Source: Tenacibaculum jejuense
Lineage (GTDB): Bacteria; Bacteroidota; Bacteroidia; Flavobacteriales; Flavobacteriaceae
Assembly (NCBI RefSeq): GCF_900198195.1
Contig: NZ_LT899436.1
Span: forward strand, 2,323,001 to 2,387,000
Length of the DNA stretch: 64,000 nucleotides
Direction: 5' to 3'
Shown: piece after piece, positions 31,630-42,287 of the stretch
Layout of the letters: the number at the start of each line of letters is the position of its first letter
Position numbering within the stretch: the first letter of the stretch is position 1
Position numbers and translations under genes: made by a program
Notes under the pieces: model-generated
What the model saw: the letters and a program-made list of their open reading frames with translations, nothing else
What the model was told of the DNA's origin: nothing
Databases searched by the model: none

Positions 31630-34212
31630 TTGAAAAAATTGTTTATTAAATCTGTTTGTTGCACGCTATTATTTTTTATTTCAAAACTAATTACAGCGCA
31701 AAGCTTTATTTATACCAATTATTCTACTGCTGATGGACTCAGTAGTTCTGAAGTATATGATATTACTCAAGATAAAAATGGATATTTGTGGTTTGCAACC
31801 GATAGGGGATTAACGCGTTACGACGGTTATGAATTCAAAAAATATACAACCAATGATGGAATTGATGATTTGGTTATCCTAAATTTTTATGAACAGAACG
31901 ATGGTACTATTTTATGCATTACATTAAATAGAAAACTCTTTTTTATTAACCCTGATACCGATTCTTTTACTTCTTATAAGTACAATCGTGTATTAAAACA
32001 AATTACCGATTACAATGCTATAATCAATATCACTAAAAAGGAAGATTCATTATATATAAATCTTGCAACTTCATTGGGTTACCTTAAAATAAATCAGGAA
32101 GGTATTATTGAAAATAAGTTAATCTCATGCATTAAAGATCTTGATATGTCCAATAAAAATATTGATGCTTCTTATATAAAACATCCCAAACAAGGTTTTT
32201 CTGCATCATTATCTTTTGATAAAATCAAGAAAAAATATGAGAAAAATTGTCATATCTATCTAGATCGCCCTTTTGAAGATTATTTTATATTTATAGATCG
32301 TAAAGAAATGTATGTGCTAAACACTACAACTGATTTTCTAAAAAGAATCGTTAATGATAATATTACAGTTGTTACTGGAACTTATGATTCGAATCATTTC
32401 TGGATTGGCCTTAATCATGGTGGTGGTAAAGTTTTTTCGAAAGATGGAAAATTAAAATATCATTTCTTTCCAAATAAAACAGTAACAAAGTTTTTTGTAG
32501 ATCATGAAGGTGGTTTGTGGATTGGTACAACTGACTCTGGAGTTTACTATATAAAAAATAAATATATTGGATCGCATGCAATTTCTACCTCTTGTAAAGA
32601 TGTTACTTCTCTTACTAAGAATAAAAAAAATCAACTTTATGTAGCCTATAGTAATGGAGAAGTATATAAGCAAAAAAACTATCAATATAAAAAGCTATGG
32701 GAGTCAAAGAACAAACATCCTGTAAAAATTCAGTATAATCAAAAAGTAAAAAAGCTATTTATAGACACTTATAATTTCTCTTACCAAGAAGAAGTTAACT
32801 CAATTCAAAAGATCAATTCCCATAAATATTTTGTTTCACGCGCTATTTCCGATAATCCAAACAGGTTGCCCGTACTCACAAATCGAATTATTGATGATAC
32901 TATAAATGTACAAATTTTACCTCATACTTATACTAAAAAAATTAACCGAATTTTAGATATAGAATATGCTAATGAAGGCTATTTTTTTGGTACTTTGTCA
33001 GGAGGATATCACTACAAGAAAGATTCATTATATGCCTTGAAAGAAATAGATAGTCACTTTAAAGTTAGAATAGAAGATATTGATAAGGTTGATAAAAGAT
33101 ATTATTTTGCTAGTTTAGGTAATGGCGTTATTGTAATGGATAAAGATTCAACTTTTACTATTAAAGAATCTGATGGTTTATCTAGTGATATCATCACTGA
33201 AATATATCCAAAAAACAATAAAGAAGTATTTGTAACTTCTAATACAGGTTTGAATAAAATTACCTTTTCAAATGACTTAAAAAATTATACTGTCTCTAAG
33301 CTTTCTATTGATGAAGGTTTACCAAGTAATCATATAAATGATGTAGAAGTTATCAATGATACAATTTGGATCGCTACAAAGAAAGGATTGTTCTCTTATC
33401 CAGAAAAAAAAATGGATTTGAAACAAGAGACCATATCTAGAGACTGGCTAAAAATAGAAAGTGTTACAATTAATAATAAATTTGAAAACCAGCTTAATAA
33501 AATAAGTGCCTTAAATTATAATGAGAATACCTTAGAAATTAAATTTTCAGCAATTTCATTTAAAAAAAATAAGGATGTTTTGTATCGTTATCGATTAGTA
33601 GGACTAGAAAATAACTGGAATATTACCCAAAATAAATCGGTTAAGTATAATCACCTGACTGCTGGAAAGTACACATTTGAAATTCAAACTAAAGGAGGAA
33701 ATATAGTTTGGAATACAAAAAGTACTACACTAACCTTTAAAATTCATCTCCCATTTTGGAAAACTTGGTGGTTTAATACTTTAATCCTTATCGCCATTTC
33801 AGTTATCATTTATATGTTCTTTAAATTCAAAATTCTTTCTTATGATAAGGAGCTTTTTAAAGAATTACTATTTTTAGTATTAAAAAAGTTAAATGGAAAA
33901 AGTCAACATATTATTATTAAGGAATCTGGTATTGAAATAAAACTAGATACTTCACTAATACATTATGCCAAATCTGCTGGAAACTATTTAGAAATTGTAA
34001 CGCTTGAAAAAACCTATGTTGTTAGAAAAAAAATGGGAGATTTTGAGAAAAACCTCCCAGATAAAGAAAATTTTATACGAGTACACCGTTCCTACATTAT
34101 AAGAAAAGATAAAATAGAAAGTAAAAATACAAAGTGGGTAAAAGTAAACGGTGAACAAATTCCTGTGAGTAGAAACAACAAAGAAAAAATAGATAAAATG
34201 GTTTTCTATTAA
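31630..34212 (+). CDS. One-component sensor: propeller, Y_Y_Y and LytTR DNA-binding domains
   Basis: The 860-residue protein has a signal peptide, an extracytoplasmic beta-propeller of two-component-regulator type (ITQDKNGYLWFATDRGLTRYDG is the first blade), a Y_Y_Y module (YRYRLVGLENNW), one membrane helix (about residues 718-735) and a cytoplasmic LytTR domain (about residues 755-855, ending NFIRVHRSYIIRKDKI...GEQIPVSRNNK). It joins sensing and DNA binding in one chain with no kinase. The start codon is TTG at 31630. Target genes are unknown; the divergent neighbour is an RNA-repair gene. Confidence 0.88.
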   Translation: MKKLFIKSVCCTLLFFISKLITAQSFIYTNYSTADGLSSSEVYDITQDKNGYLWFATDRGLTRYDGYEFKKYTTNDGIDDLVILNFYEQNDGTILCITLNRKLFFINPDTDSFTSYKYNRVLKQITDYNAIINITKKEDSLYINLATSLGYLKINQEGIIENKLISCIKDLDMSNKNIDASYIKHPKQGFSASLSFDKIKKKYEKNCHIYLDRPFEDYFIFIDRKEMYVLNTTTDFLKRIVNDNITVVTGTYDSNHFWIGLNHGGGKVFSKDGKLKYHFFPNKTVTKFFVDHEGGLWIGTTDSGVYYIKNKYIGSHAISTSCKDVTSLTKNKKNQLYVAYSNGEVYKQKNYQYKKLWESKNKHPVKIQYNQKVKKLFIDTYNFSYQEEVNSIQKINSHKYFVSRAISDNPNRLPVLTNRIIDDTINVQILPHTYTKKINRILDIEYANEGYFFGTLSGGYHYKKDSLYALKEIDSHFKVRIEDIDKVDKRYYFASLGNGVIVMDKDSTFTIKESDGLSSDIITEIYPKNNKEVFVTSNTGLNKITFSNDLKNYTVSKLSIDEGLPSNHINDVEVINDTIWIATKKGLFSYPEKKMDLKQETISRDWLKIESVTINNKFENQLNKISALNYNENTLEIKFSAISFKKNKDVLYRYRLVGLENNWNITQNKSVKYNHLTAGKYTFEIQTKGGNIVWNTKSTTLTFKIHLPFWKTWWFNTLILIAISVIIYMFFKFKILSYDKELFKELLFLVLKKLNGKSQHIIIKESGIEIKLDTSLIHYAKSAGNYLEIVTLEKTYVVRKKMGDFEKNLPDKENFIRVHRSYIIRKDKIESKNTKWVKVNGEQIPVSRNNKEKIDKMVFY

Positions 34213-34374
34213 TAGATTTCAACTTGATTGGAAGTACCTCATTTTTATTTTAAGACTTCAATTCTTGTGTTATTAGAAGTTAAGAATTGAGAATATTAGG
34301 GATTGATAAGTTAAAATAACACGTAACTTAATGTATTAAAAAAATCATTAGTCTATTTTTAAACTTAAAAATAA

Positions 34375-34414
34375 GAGGCTGAATACTAAGTTAAAAAACA
34401 AATAATTCAGCCTC
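34375..34414. terminator. Bidirectional terminator between convergent genes
   Basis: GAGGCTGAAT and ATTCAGCCTC form a perfect 10-bp stem across a 20-nt A-rich loop. Confidence 0.75.
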
Positions 34415-34425
34415 CTAACCTTTTA

Positions 34426-37400
34426 CTATTTAATTATAATTTGTTTCGTAATACTCTTAATTTGAGTTTCAAACTTTAAAAAGTAAATTCCTTTAGGTAA
34501 GTTCAAATTCAAATAAAAAGTAGTAGCATTATGTTCCAAATCATGAATATTTTCAATTTTTTTAACAAAGACACCATTGGTATTAAAGATACTAAGTGCT
34601 GTTTTGGTAGCTGTATCTTCTAATCGTATACTAATGTTTCCATTACTTGGGTTTGGAAATATCATAATCTCATCATGTTCTTGTATTGATGTATTATCTA
34701 GTGTATTTGTTCTCATCATAATATCGTTTATTGGATCTTCAATTGCAATAATCCCTCTAAAGCACTTTGGCTGTGAAGGTTTAGAAACACTACCATCTCC
34801 ACATACCGCAACAACTTGCCATACAAAACAGGCAGGCATTAAATCTGGGGTTAAATAAAGTCTATTTGTTGTAGTTTCTGTAGCTAAAAACTTTTCTCCT
34901 GCAGAGTATCCGCAACATTGAGTCAATACATTTTCAGGTGAACTAACTACATATTTAACTGCTCCTGGTACCCTATCCCAAACTAAATAAGTAGCTCCAA
35001 AGTCTAAGCCTCTTGGCGCTGGTAATTTAGCACACAGATTTGTTTCTTTATTTTCATAGCACATCGGTTTTGAAGGATCTGAAATACTACCATCAGCACA
35101 TACTGCTTTTACTTCCCAAGCAAAACATCCATTTTTAAGATAATTTGGAATTGGAATTGAACTGTCACTAGTTTCTATAGGATTAAAGAATAGTGTACTT
35201 GTACTGTTGCAACAAGGTACATCTTGAGTAGCTACACTTACAATATATGTTACGGCATCACGAATAGGATCCCATAATAAATGAGTATCACTATTTCTTA
35301 AATTTGAAGGTGGTGCTAAGGTTGTACATTCATCTTTTTCTTCATTATCATAACAAATAGGTTCCGATGGTTTGGAAATATCACCGTTAGCACATACCGC
35401 TTTTACTTCCCAGGCAAAACATCCAATTTTAATATCATCTGGAATTTGAATACTGTTTGTTGTTGTTCTTAAATCTGAAAAATATGACTCCGGTCCGTCA
35501 CAACAAATCACTGGTTTGCTAGCAACGCTAACTATATATTCGACAGCATGTGGAACTGGATCCCATAACAAATGTGTATCATTATTACTTAAATTTGTAG
35601 GTGCTGGAAAGTTTTCGCAATCAATATCTTTTTTACTGTAGCAACTAGGTTCCGAAGGTTCAGAAATATCACCGTTAGCACATACCGCTTTTACTTCCCA
35701 AGCAAAACAACCATTTTTAAGATCGTCAGGAATTCGTATTGTATTTGTATTTGTTCTTAAGTCTGAAAAATACAACAAAGGTTCATTACAACAATTTACG
35801 GGTTTACTTGCTACACTAATAATATACTCAGTAGCATGAGGCACCGCATCCCAACTTAAAAAAGTTCCATCAGTACTTAAATTTATAGGTGCTGGAAAGT
35901 TTTCACAATCAATATCTTTTTTACTGTAACAACTAGGTTCTGAGGGTTCAGAAATACTTCCATCAGTACATACAGCTTTTACTTCCCAAGCAAAACAACC
36001 ATTTTTGAGATCGTCAGGAATTCGTATTGTGTTTGTATTTGTGCTTAAGTCTGAAAAATATAACAACGGTTCATTACAACAATTCACGGGTTTACTTGCT
36101 ACACTGATAATATATTCAGTAGCATTTGGAACCGGATCCCAACTTAAAAAAGTTCCATCGTTACTTAAATTTTTAGGAGCATCTACAATCTCACATTCAG
36201 AACATTCATAGATTATAGTATCTTCATAAGTACATGTACTTACTCCATCAGGATTTCGTAAGGTTACTGTCGCCGTATAGGTTGTATTAACATCTCCTAA
36301 TCGTATTACTTCATTTTCCTCTAATCCATCACTCCAAGTAATCGATTCAAAATCGGTAATTGCATTGCCCAATTCATCTTCAATAGCAATCACAAAAACT
36401 CCGGAATTACAAGGACGACAACCATTAGCTGTTTTTGCCTGTTCTCTGATTTTTGTATTACTCAATAAGTCGACATCGTTTACAGTAGGACATTCATAGT
36501 TTTTTAATTGAATGGTATCATTACAACACACTAAACTATACTTTAATTCATATTCGCAATTTGAATCGATTTTTTTTAATGTTAATGTCCAAACATCTGA
36601 TGACCTTGCTAACACAATATCGTTGGTTATGATATCACCAGTAGTGGTATTGGTCCAAAAGAAGTTATACCCATCTGAACTTGTAATAATTTGATCGTTT
36701 TGATCTTTCACCTTTAAAGGAAAAACATCCATGACACAAGGGTCATCACAAAAAGGGAAAATTTTGGGTGTTAATGTACAACAATCTGGAGTTAATGCAA
36801 TTCTTACTTCCGAAGCATTACAGTTTGTTGTAGATGCGTTGTACGCTACATAATAGTGCTTTTCTGTATCTAAACTATTAAATGTATGAGAATCAACATC
36901 ATTTACTTCTGTTACTAAATTAATCGTATCGCTATCTAAAATAGAACCTGCTACACTAGTTTCATATAATTTCCAATGATGAGCAACATTACTAGTTAAT
37001 GATTGTACTGAAGCATCAAAAGTAGTATCTGAACAATTATAAACGAGTTCAAAATCACCTTCAATAAAGCTATCGTTATAGGTAAATCTTTTGGTTTTGA
37101 AAATTGTGGTGTTACAATATGTATTTTCCATACTTATTTTCACTTCATAGGTTGTATTCGCTTCAAAAGTTACCGTATCAGCAAATAACTCCGTAAGATT
37201 AAATTGGCCTGTGGTCGTACTTTTTCGAGAAAGTAATGTAGTAGCATTAAAATTTACTTCAAATAATTCAATATTATATGCATCAATATTTAGGGTTGAT
37301 GAAGCATTTACAAATACATCTTCACATAAGTTAAACGCTGATTGTTGAATTGCATCTTTATCTTCAAAATGAAAATTCACTTCATTATCAGCATTACATG

Positions 37401-37947
37401 TTATAGGGCAGATTTCTAAATCTGTAATTAGTACATTAGCTTGTGGCCAATTACTTTGTTTTGTTGGAAAAAACCATAGGTTATTAAAATCTTGTTCTGC
37501 GGTAAAAACTAGTTCATAGGTGTCTGAATTGGGTAATTGGTTCCATATATTTTTTTGCATAATCACCTGATTTGGTGTTGGAATAGGTGGAATAATAGCG
37601 CGTCCATCAGGGATCAATCTATTGGTCGTAAGAATAACATTCATAAAAGCATTATCTAGAATAGGGATATTTTGTGTCCCTCCTAATGTCAAACTTGTAG
37701 CTGTAGCAGTTAATCGTACTCTATATTGTTGATTTCTTTTGAAACTAAAATTAAAATGATTTACACCTTCTCCTCTGTTATTTTTAGCCCAAAGCCAAAT
37801 CGAGTTTGTAGTCCAAGTGGGAGATCCATGAGTATAACTCCATCCTGAATTATTCTGTATAATTGGAATTGTATTACACGGATCTTGCTGTGTAAATACT
37901 TTAATAAATGACACAAAAAACAATAGCAATAATATATTTTTTTTCAT
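34426..37947 (-). CDS. Large secreted T9SS protein with five Cys-rich fibronectin-like repeats
   Basis: The 1173-residue protein has a signal peptide and several beta-rich domains to about residue 580. It then has five repeats of about 100 residues, each with a LSWDPVPxATEYIISVASKP strand, a C-C pair (VNCCNEP), GCFAWEVKAVC and SEPSEPSCY. Two neighbouring repeats are almost identical. The C-terminus is a type A T9SS sorting domain (IFPNPSNGNISI to KSITKQIIIK). It is exported to the cell surface or medium. The paired cysteines predict disulfide-stabilised modules. Adhesion or ligand binding is likely but unproven. Confidence 0.85.
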   Translation of the reverse strand: MKKNILLLLFFVSFIKVFTQQDPCNTIPIIQNNSGWSYTHGSPTWTTNSIWLWAKNNRGEGVNHFNFSFKRNQQYRVRLTATATSLTLGGTQNIPILDNAFMNVILTTNRLIPDGRAIIPPIPTPNQVIMQKNIWNQLPNSDTYELVFTAEQDFNNLWFFPTKQSNWPQANVLITDLEICPITCNADNEVNFHFEDKDAIQQSAFNLCEDVFVNASSTLNIDAYNIELFEVNFNATTLLSRKSTTTGQFNLTELFADTVTFEANTTYEVKISMENTYCNTTIFKTKRFTYNDSFIEGDFELVYNCSDTTFDASVQSLTSNVAHHWKLYETSVAGSILDSDTINLVTEVNDVDSHTFNSLDTEKHYYVAYNASTTNCNASEVRIALTPDCCTLTPKIFPFCDDPCVMDVFPLKVKDQNDQIITSSDGYNFFWTNTTTGDIITNDIVLARSSDVWTLTLKKIDSNCEYELKYSLVCCNDTIQLKNYECPTVNDVDLLSNTKIREQAKTANGCRPCNSGVFVIAIEDELGNAITDFESITWSDGLEENEVIRLGDVNTTYTATVTLRNPDGVSTCTYEDTIIYECSECEIVDAPKNLSNDGTFLSWDPVPNATEYIISVASKPVNCCNEPLLYFSDLSTNTNTIRIPDDLKNGCFAWEVKAVCTDGSISEPSEPSCYSKKDIDCENFPAPINLSTDGTFLSWDAVPHATEYIISVASKPVNCCNEPLLYFSDLRTNTNTIRIPDDLKNGCFAWEVKAVCANGDISEPSEPSCYSKKDIDCENFPAPTNLSNNDTHLLWDPVPHAVEYIVSVASKPVICCDGPESYFSDLRTTTNSIQIPDDIKIGCFAWEVKAVCANGDISKPSEPICYDNEEKDECTTLAPPSNLRNSDTHLLWDPIRDAVTYIVSVATQDVPCCNSTSTLFFNPIETSDSSIPIPNYLKNGCFAWEVKAVCADGSISDPSKPMCYENKETNLCAKLPAPRGLDFGATYLVWDRVPGAVKYVVSSPENVLTQCCGYSAGEKFLATETTTNRLYLTPDLMPACFVWQVVAVCGDGSVSKPSQPKCFRGIIAIEDPINDIMMRTNTLDNTSIQEHDEIMIFPNPSNGNISIRLEDTATKTALSIFNTNGVFVKKIENIHDLEHNATTFYLNLNLPKGIYFLKFETQIKSITKQIIIK

Positions 37948-38640
37948 TTTTTCGTTTGATAATTTTGTTTTTTTCCTACTCTATTAAGGTTTTTCGGTTA
38001 ACACCTTTTTTGAATCGATTCTTTATAAAAACGTAACTTTAACCTTCTATAAAAAGAGATCTTTGTACTTCAAATTTTTTGCGCAAATTTTCTACTGCAA
38101 AAGTATTTTGCTTAGTGAAATTTTACTTGTGTGTTTCTTATGGATGTGATAAAACGACTGAATAAAAGTGATGAAAAACCTATATTTTATAATATCTTGT
38201 GATGAATGATTATATATTTGGGGTGAATGGAAAATATCTAAATAAAAAATAGATCATATCTATTCCTATGATCTATGCTTTATATAAAATGTGTGTTTTG
38301 ATAAATGAAGACCTAAAAAGATTTTTTTTCTTCAAACTGAACTTGTTTCATTTTCTCATTACAACTAATAATCAGAATAATGGGATTCTGAAATACTGAA
38401 ACAAGTTCAGCACAGGTAAATTCAGAATGACGTTTTCAGATACTTTTTAGATCTCCTATTTTTTTGAAGGTAATTTAAACGATTAATGAAAGTATTTGTC
38501 TTTCTTTTAGCTTTCCCAAGCTATTCTTTGCTGTCCATTTATGTTAACGTAAATTGCTAAAATCTGGTCAGAAACTTCGTTATTTAAGATGTAATCAGTA
38601 ATGTTATCACTCCTTAGTGAAAAGAAATATTATTCAACTT
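37948..38640. other. Non-coding stretch
   Basis: No credible gene. It holds the likely promoter region of the large T9SS gene and a REP-like element (38341-38445). Confidence 0.5.
38341..38445. repeat. REP-like element (CTGAAACAAGTTCAG family)
   Basis: Contains CTGAACTTGTTTCA and CTGAAACAAGTTCAG in inverted orientation and ends near TTCAGAATGACG. Relatives at 43966, 46551 and 60400. Confidence 0.6.
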
Positions 38641-38960
38641 TAAAACCTATAATAACCCATTCAAATTCTGAGATTTTGTAGTATTCTCATCAATAATATT
38701 ATAAAATTCTGAAGGCATTTCTTCTAAATGATATGCTAAATATTCTAGAACTGAGTTTTCTTGTGAATTTATAAACTCACTTTCAAATAAAGAACAACTC
38801 TTTTTATCAAACTCTTCTATATTATCAAGAATTTGTTTTGCCTTTTTGAAGTATAGCTCATCAATTTTTTCTTCTGCAAATCAAATTAAGGTTATTGTTC
38901 TATTTTTTAAAGTTAACTCCCACGTATAATTTTTGTTATGTGATATTTTAAATATTTATA
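38641..38960 (-). pseudogene. Decayed gene fragment
   Basis: A frame reading from NYTWELTLKNRTITLI is broken by TGA and continues in the same frame as FAEEKIDELYFKKAKQILDN and EYLAYHLEEMPSEFYNIIDE to a stop near 38650. There is no plausible start codon, and the in-frame stop splits an otherwise protein-like sequence. The original family is not certain (DUF2004-like is a guess). Confidence 0.5.
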
Positions 38961-38984
38961 GCAGTCAAGTAAGGTAATTCAATT

Positions 38985-39235
38985 TGTTTCATTTTTTCTA
39001 CTTTGTTGTATCAACATTATTTTAAGTCATCGATTTCATTAAATGCTTTATTAATCATCCAATTCGAAACCTCTTTAACACTCTTAATTCTTTTTGTCAA
39101 TTCTTCACTTTGGCTATATCGCTCTTTGTTAAATCCAATCTATTTTTGAAAATACTTTTTCGCTATTCATTAACTGTTCATGTAAAATATTTGACTTCTC
39201 AGAATTAGTTTTTAGCATAGTCCCAAAATTGATTA
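38985..39235 (-). pseudogene. Decayed helical gene fragment
   Basis: Protein-like helical text (TNSEKSNILHEQLMNSEKVF, then after a frame change EELTKRIKSVKEVSNWMINK) is split by frameshifts and stops. It lies just downstream of the membrane protein gene. Confidence 0.45.
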
Positions 39236-39239
39236 CAAT

Positions 39240-41006
39240 TTACTCTGTCAAAGCTTTCCATTTTCGGATGGATTTCGAGTAAAAATAAATACTGATAATC
39301 CAAATAATAATGGTAAACCAAAAACCGTAATCATCGAACCATAATATAAAAAGATCTTTGGTTCTATCTGGGTAACCTAATAGCTCACGATAGTATAAGT
39401 AACTAAATAATACAACTAATGGTATAGCAAATAATGCTAAAGAAAATAATATAGATACTAGAGTTTTACGCCATTTTCCAATTAATCCTAAAATTGAAAA
39501 AACAACAATTAAAATATTTAATAATAGCGCAATAAAAATTCCTATTCTATTATTAAAACCTAAATACTTATCTGCTATGTAAATTAATAATATTCCAAAA
39601 ATTAAGACTATACCAGCAGCTACAACACTTAATAGTATATTTCTGATATCTGTTGTTTTAAATAAGAAAATTAATAATGAAAATATAAGAGATAAAATAA
39701 TGAAAGCATAAAGACTCGCTATATCAAAAGTTGGGTGAAATGTGTAATAAACATTTCTGAAAAATATATTTAAACGACCAAAATCACAATAAGGGATATA
39801 GTCAAAATATTCATCGTAATCTTTTTCAATTAAAACACTCTTTCCGTCTGCAGTTTTAGGAAATCTACTGTAATACAGATAGTCTTTTTTATGTTGTGTA
39901 TTGGGAATTAATATTGTGTCGACTCTTTTCTTAGTCTTAAAATAATTTAACTTCAATTTATTTATCTCATACTTTTGAGGTTTTCTATCTTGAATATTAA
40001 TTATGTATTTATAATCATTTTCTAAATTGATAAGGTATAACCAATCTTCCTTTTTAAGGTTATGTTCTACCTCGTATTGCTTAGCTAAATTGTAAAATTG
40101 ATCTAATTCATTACTAATAACACTTTCATCTTTTTTATCTAATAATTTTTGATAATGTATGAGTCTGTTTCGATAATCAATAGAATCTTGACCGTAACTT
40201 ATAAATTCTTGAGAAAAATTATATAAATTCGGAGTAATTAACTCTTTATATGAAGAAATATCATATACAATTCTATATTTAAATGGTTGATTGTTTCTTA
40301 CATAAGATTCTTCATCGTAAATACCATCCTCTGTAAACACATTATTTTTTGAATCCTTTGCTATTAACTCCTCATCTATTTTGAAGAATTGATGAAATTC
40401 TCCATCATGTCTTAAGTATGCTCTAGTAGTATCTATGGTAACTCCCAAGTAATCTGTTCTTTCGGTAGAAACAACTTGCAATGGAAAAGGCTCTGGATAC
40501 TGTTTTGCCTTTATCGTATAATTAGATCTATTTTTTAAGAAAAAAATAGCAGCGTTATTAAATTTCTTAATATCAGCATCTATATTTTCCCAATCGTATA
40601 AAACTTTAATTTTGGTTGTAATACCTTTCTTATAGGAATAGTAGTGCGTAATATTTGTAAAAAATATCAAAAATAAAATACAAAACTGAATAAATAATGT
40701 TCCCTTTTTTAAAGGATAAAAGTTTTTAAATGCATTATTTTTTAAATAAAAAATAATCCAAATTAAAAGTGAAATAATTGAGATTAAAACTCCTATTAAA
40801 ATAGCAGGTGAATCAAAATAAAAACCTTCTAAACTGTAATGACTGGATACATCTTTTTGTGTATTTACTGAAAAGTACCCTGCAATGAAAAATGCTAAAT
40901 GTAATACAACAGCAAATGTTAACATCCAAACCAATCTAGTATTCCAAATTAGCGGATAATGTTCAACTAAATATTTATTTATTTTTTTAATCGTTTCCAT
41001 AGGCAA
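39240..41006 (-). CDS. Integral membrane protein, probable ABC transporter permease partner
   Basis: The 588-residue protein has three N-terminal membrane helices (about residues 27-125), a long extracytoplasmic region of about 300 residues and five C-terminal helices (about residues 430-580). No conserved family motif is seen. The gene starts 4 nt after the ABC ATPase stop, so the two proteins are almost certainly partners. Substrate unknown; a lantibiotic- or lipoprotein-type exporter or a mechanotransmission complex are options. Confidence 0.7.
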   Translation of the reverse strand: MPMETIKKINKYLVEHYPLIWNTRLVWMLTFAVVLHLAFFIAGYFSVNTQKDVSSHYSLEGFYFDSPAILIGVLISIISLLIWIIFYLKNNAFKNFYPLKKGTLFIQFCILFLIFFTNITHYYSYKKGITTKIKVLYDWENIDADIKKFNNAAIFFLKNRSNYTIKAKQYPEPFPLQVVSTERTDYLGVTIDTTRAYLRHDGEFHQFFKIDEELIAKDSKNNVFTEDGIYDEESYVRNNQPFKYRIVYDISSYKELITPNLYNFSQEFISYGQDSIDYRNRLIHYQKLLDKKDESVISNELDQFYNLAKQYEVEHNLKKEDWLYLINLENDYKYIINIQDRKPQKYEINKLKLNYFKTKKRVDTILIPNTQHKKDYLYYSRFPKTADGKSVLIEKDYDEYFDYIPYCDFGRLNIFFRNVYYTFHPTFDIASLYAFIILSLIFSLLIFLFKTTDIRNILLSVVAAGIVLIFGILLIYIADKYLGFNNRIGIFIALLLNILIVVFSILGLIGKWRKTLVSILFSLALFAIPLVVLFSYLYYRELLGYPDRTKDLFILWFDDYGFWFTIIIWIISIYFYSKSIRKWKALTE

Positions 41007-41009
41007 GTA

Positions 41010-42179
41010 TTAATACACAAAAAATCTTCTTGTTGATTTAGAAATGTCTCTAATGTATTGTATTGTAAAATTATTTGAAGCTATTATTGATAGCACATTA
41101 TTAAAAGTAATCGTATTATCTTTAAAGTAAATGATATACACTCCTCCGTTATATTCTATTTGTTCTAACTCGTATTCTTGAAATACTTTTTCAATATCTT
41201 CTCGTGAGTTAGTTGTATCTAATTCGATAATTAAAGAATTTTCTTCTTGTGTTTTTAAGCCTAGAAGATCTGTTGGTTTACCATTTCTAAGATAAATTAC
41301 TTCATCTGAAACTTTCTCTACTTCGTATAATTGCTGTGAAGAAAAAATCATAGCAATCGGATTTACATGTGATTTTGCTAACATTTTTAAATCCTCTAAA
41401 ATTACCTGTTGAGCAAGAATATCTAAATTAGCCAACGGTTCGTCTAATAAAACAATTTCTGGTTTTCTAAGCATCGTTCTGGCTAACTCAAAACGCATTT
41501 TATAACCAGAAGATAGTTCACTCCATTTTAAATCTTTGTATTTCCACAAACCGAACCTTGCAATCATCATATACACCAATAAATGATTTTTCTCACCTGT
41601 AACTCCATGATGAACTAAAGCAAATTTCAAATTATCAATGACACTTCCATACCATTTTGAAGTTCTTTGAGGAATGTAAACTAATTTTGATTTTAAATCA
41701 TATATATCATCTGAATGCTCAAGAAATGAATACGAAAGATCACCTGATGTTTTTTCTATTAAAGAAGCTAAAATTGTGAGTAAAGTTGTTTTACCATTTC
41801 CATTCTCTCCAACCAAACCAAAAATATCCCCCTTATGAAGCTTAATATCAATTGGTCCTAATTTAAATTTTCCTCTTTTATATTCTTTTTCAATAGAAAT
41901 TCCTTTGAGTATTGGTTGTCCAATTATGTTTTTATCTTCTATGCTAAAGTTATTTATAGTCTCCTTACATATTATAAAATCATCTAAAATTTTAGATTTA
42001 TCATTTTCCTCTTTTTCATAAATTTCTACAAATGCTAATGCAGCTTTATAGACTTCTGATTTATTGGTATTTAAAGCTGCATCAAGTAACATTCTATATC
42101 CTAAAGAATGATCTCCTTGATTGTAATACTCTGTGGCTTGTTGAATAAGCAATTCTTGTTTTGTCAACTTATTTTCCAT
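41010..42179 (-). CDS. ABC transporter ATP-binding protein with N- and C-terminal extensions
   Basis: In this 389-residue protein the nucleotide-binding domain (about residues 85-310) has Walker A GENGNGKTTLL, signature-like LSSGYKMRFELA, Walker B PEIVLLDEPLANLD, and a switch glutamine instead of the usual histidine (IFSSQQ). The N-terminal 80 residues are TPR-like and the C-terminal 80 residues form an extra alpha-beta domain. It pairs with the membrane protein encoded next. Confidence 0.88.
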   Translation of the reverse strand: MENKLTKQELLIQQATEYYNQGDHSLGYRMLLDAALNTNKSEVYKAALAFVEIYEKEENDKSKILDDFIICKETINNFSIEDKNIIGQPILKGISIEKEYKRGKFKLGPIDIKLHKGDIFGLVGENGNGKTTLLTILASLIEKTSGDLSYSFLEHSDDIYDLKSKLVYIPQRTSKWYGSVIDNLKFALVHHGVTGEKNHLLVYMMIARFGLWKYKDLKWSELSSGYKMRFELARTMLRKPEIVLLDEPLANLDILAQQVILEDLKMLAKSHVNPIAMIFSSQQLYEVEKVSDEVIYLRNGKPTDLLGLKTQEENSLIIELDTTNSREDIEKVFQEYELEQIEYNGGVYIIYFKDNTITFNNVLSIIASNNFTIQYIRDISKSTRRFFVY

Positions 42180-42287
42180 AACAATTCTTAATTTAATAAG
42201 TTATCTCTCTGTAAAACTAGGTTTTATTTTTCTTTTTTGAAAACTTGAATCTTTATTCGTTGGTCATGATTCAATAATCGTAGTTTT

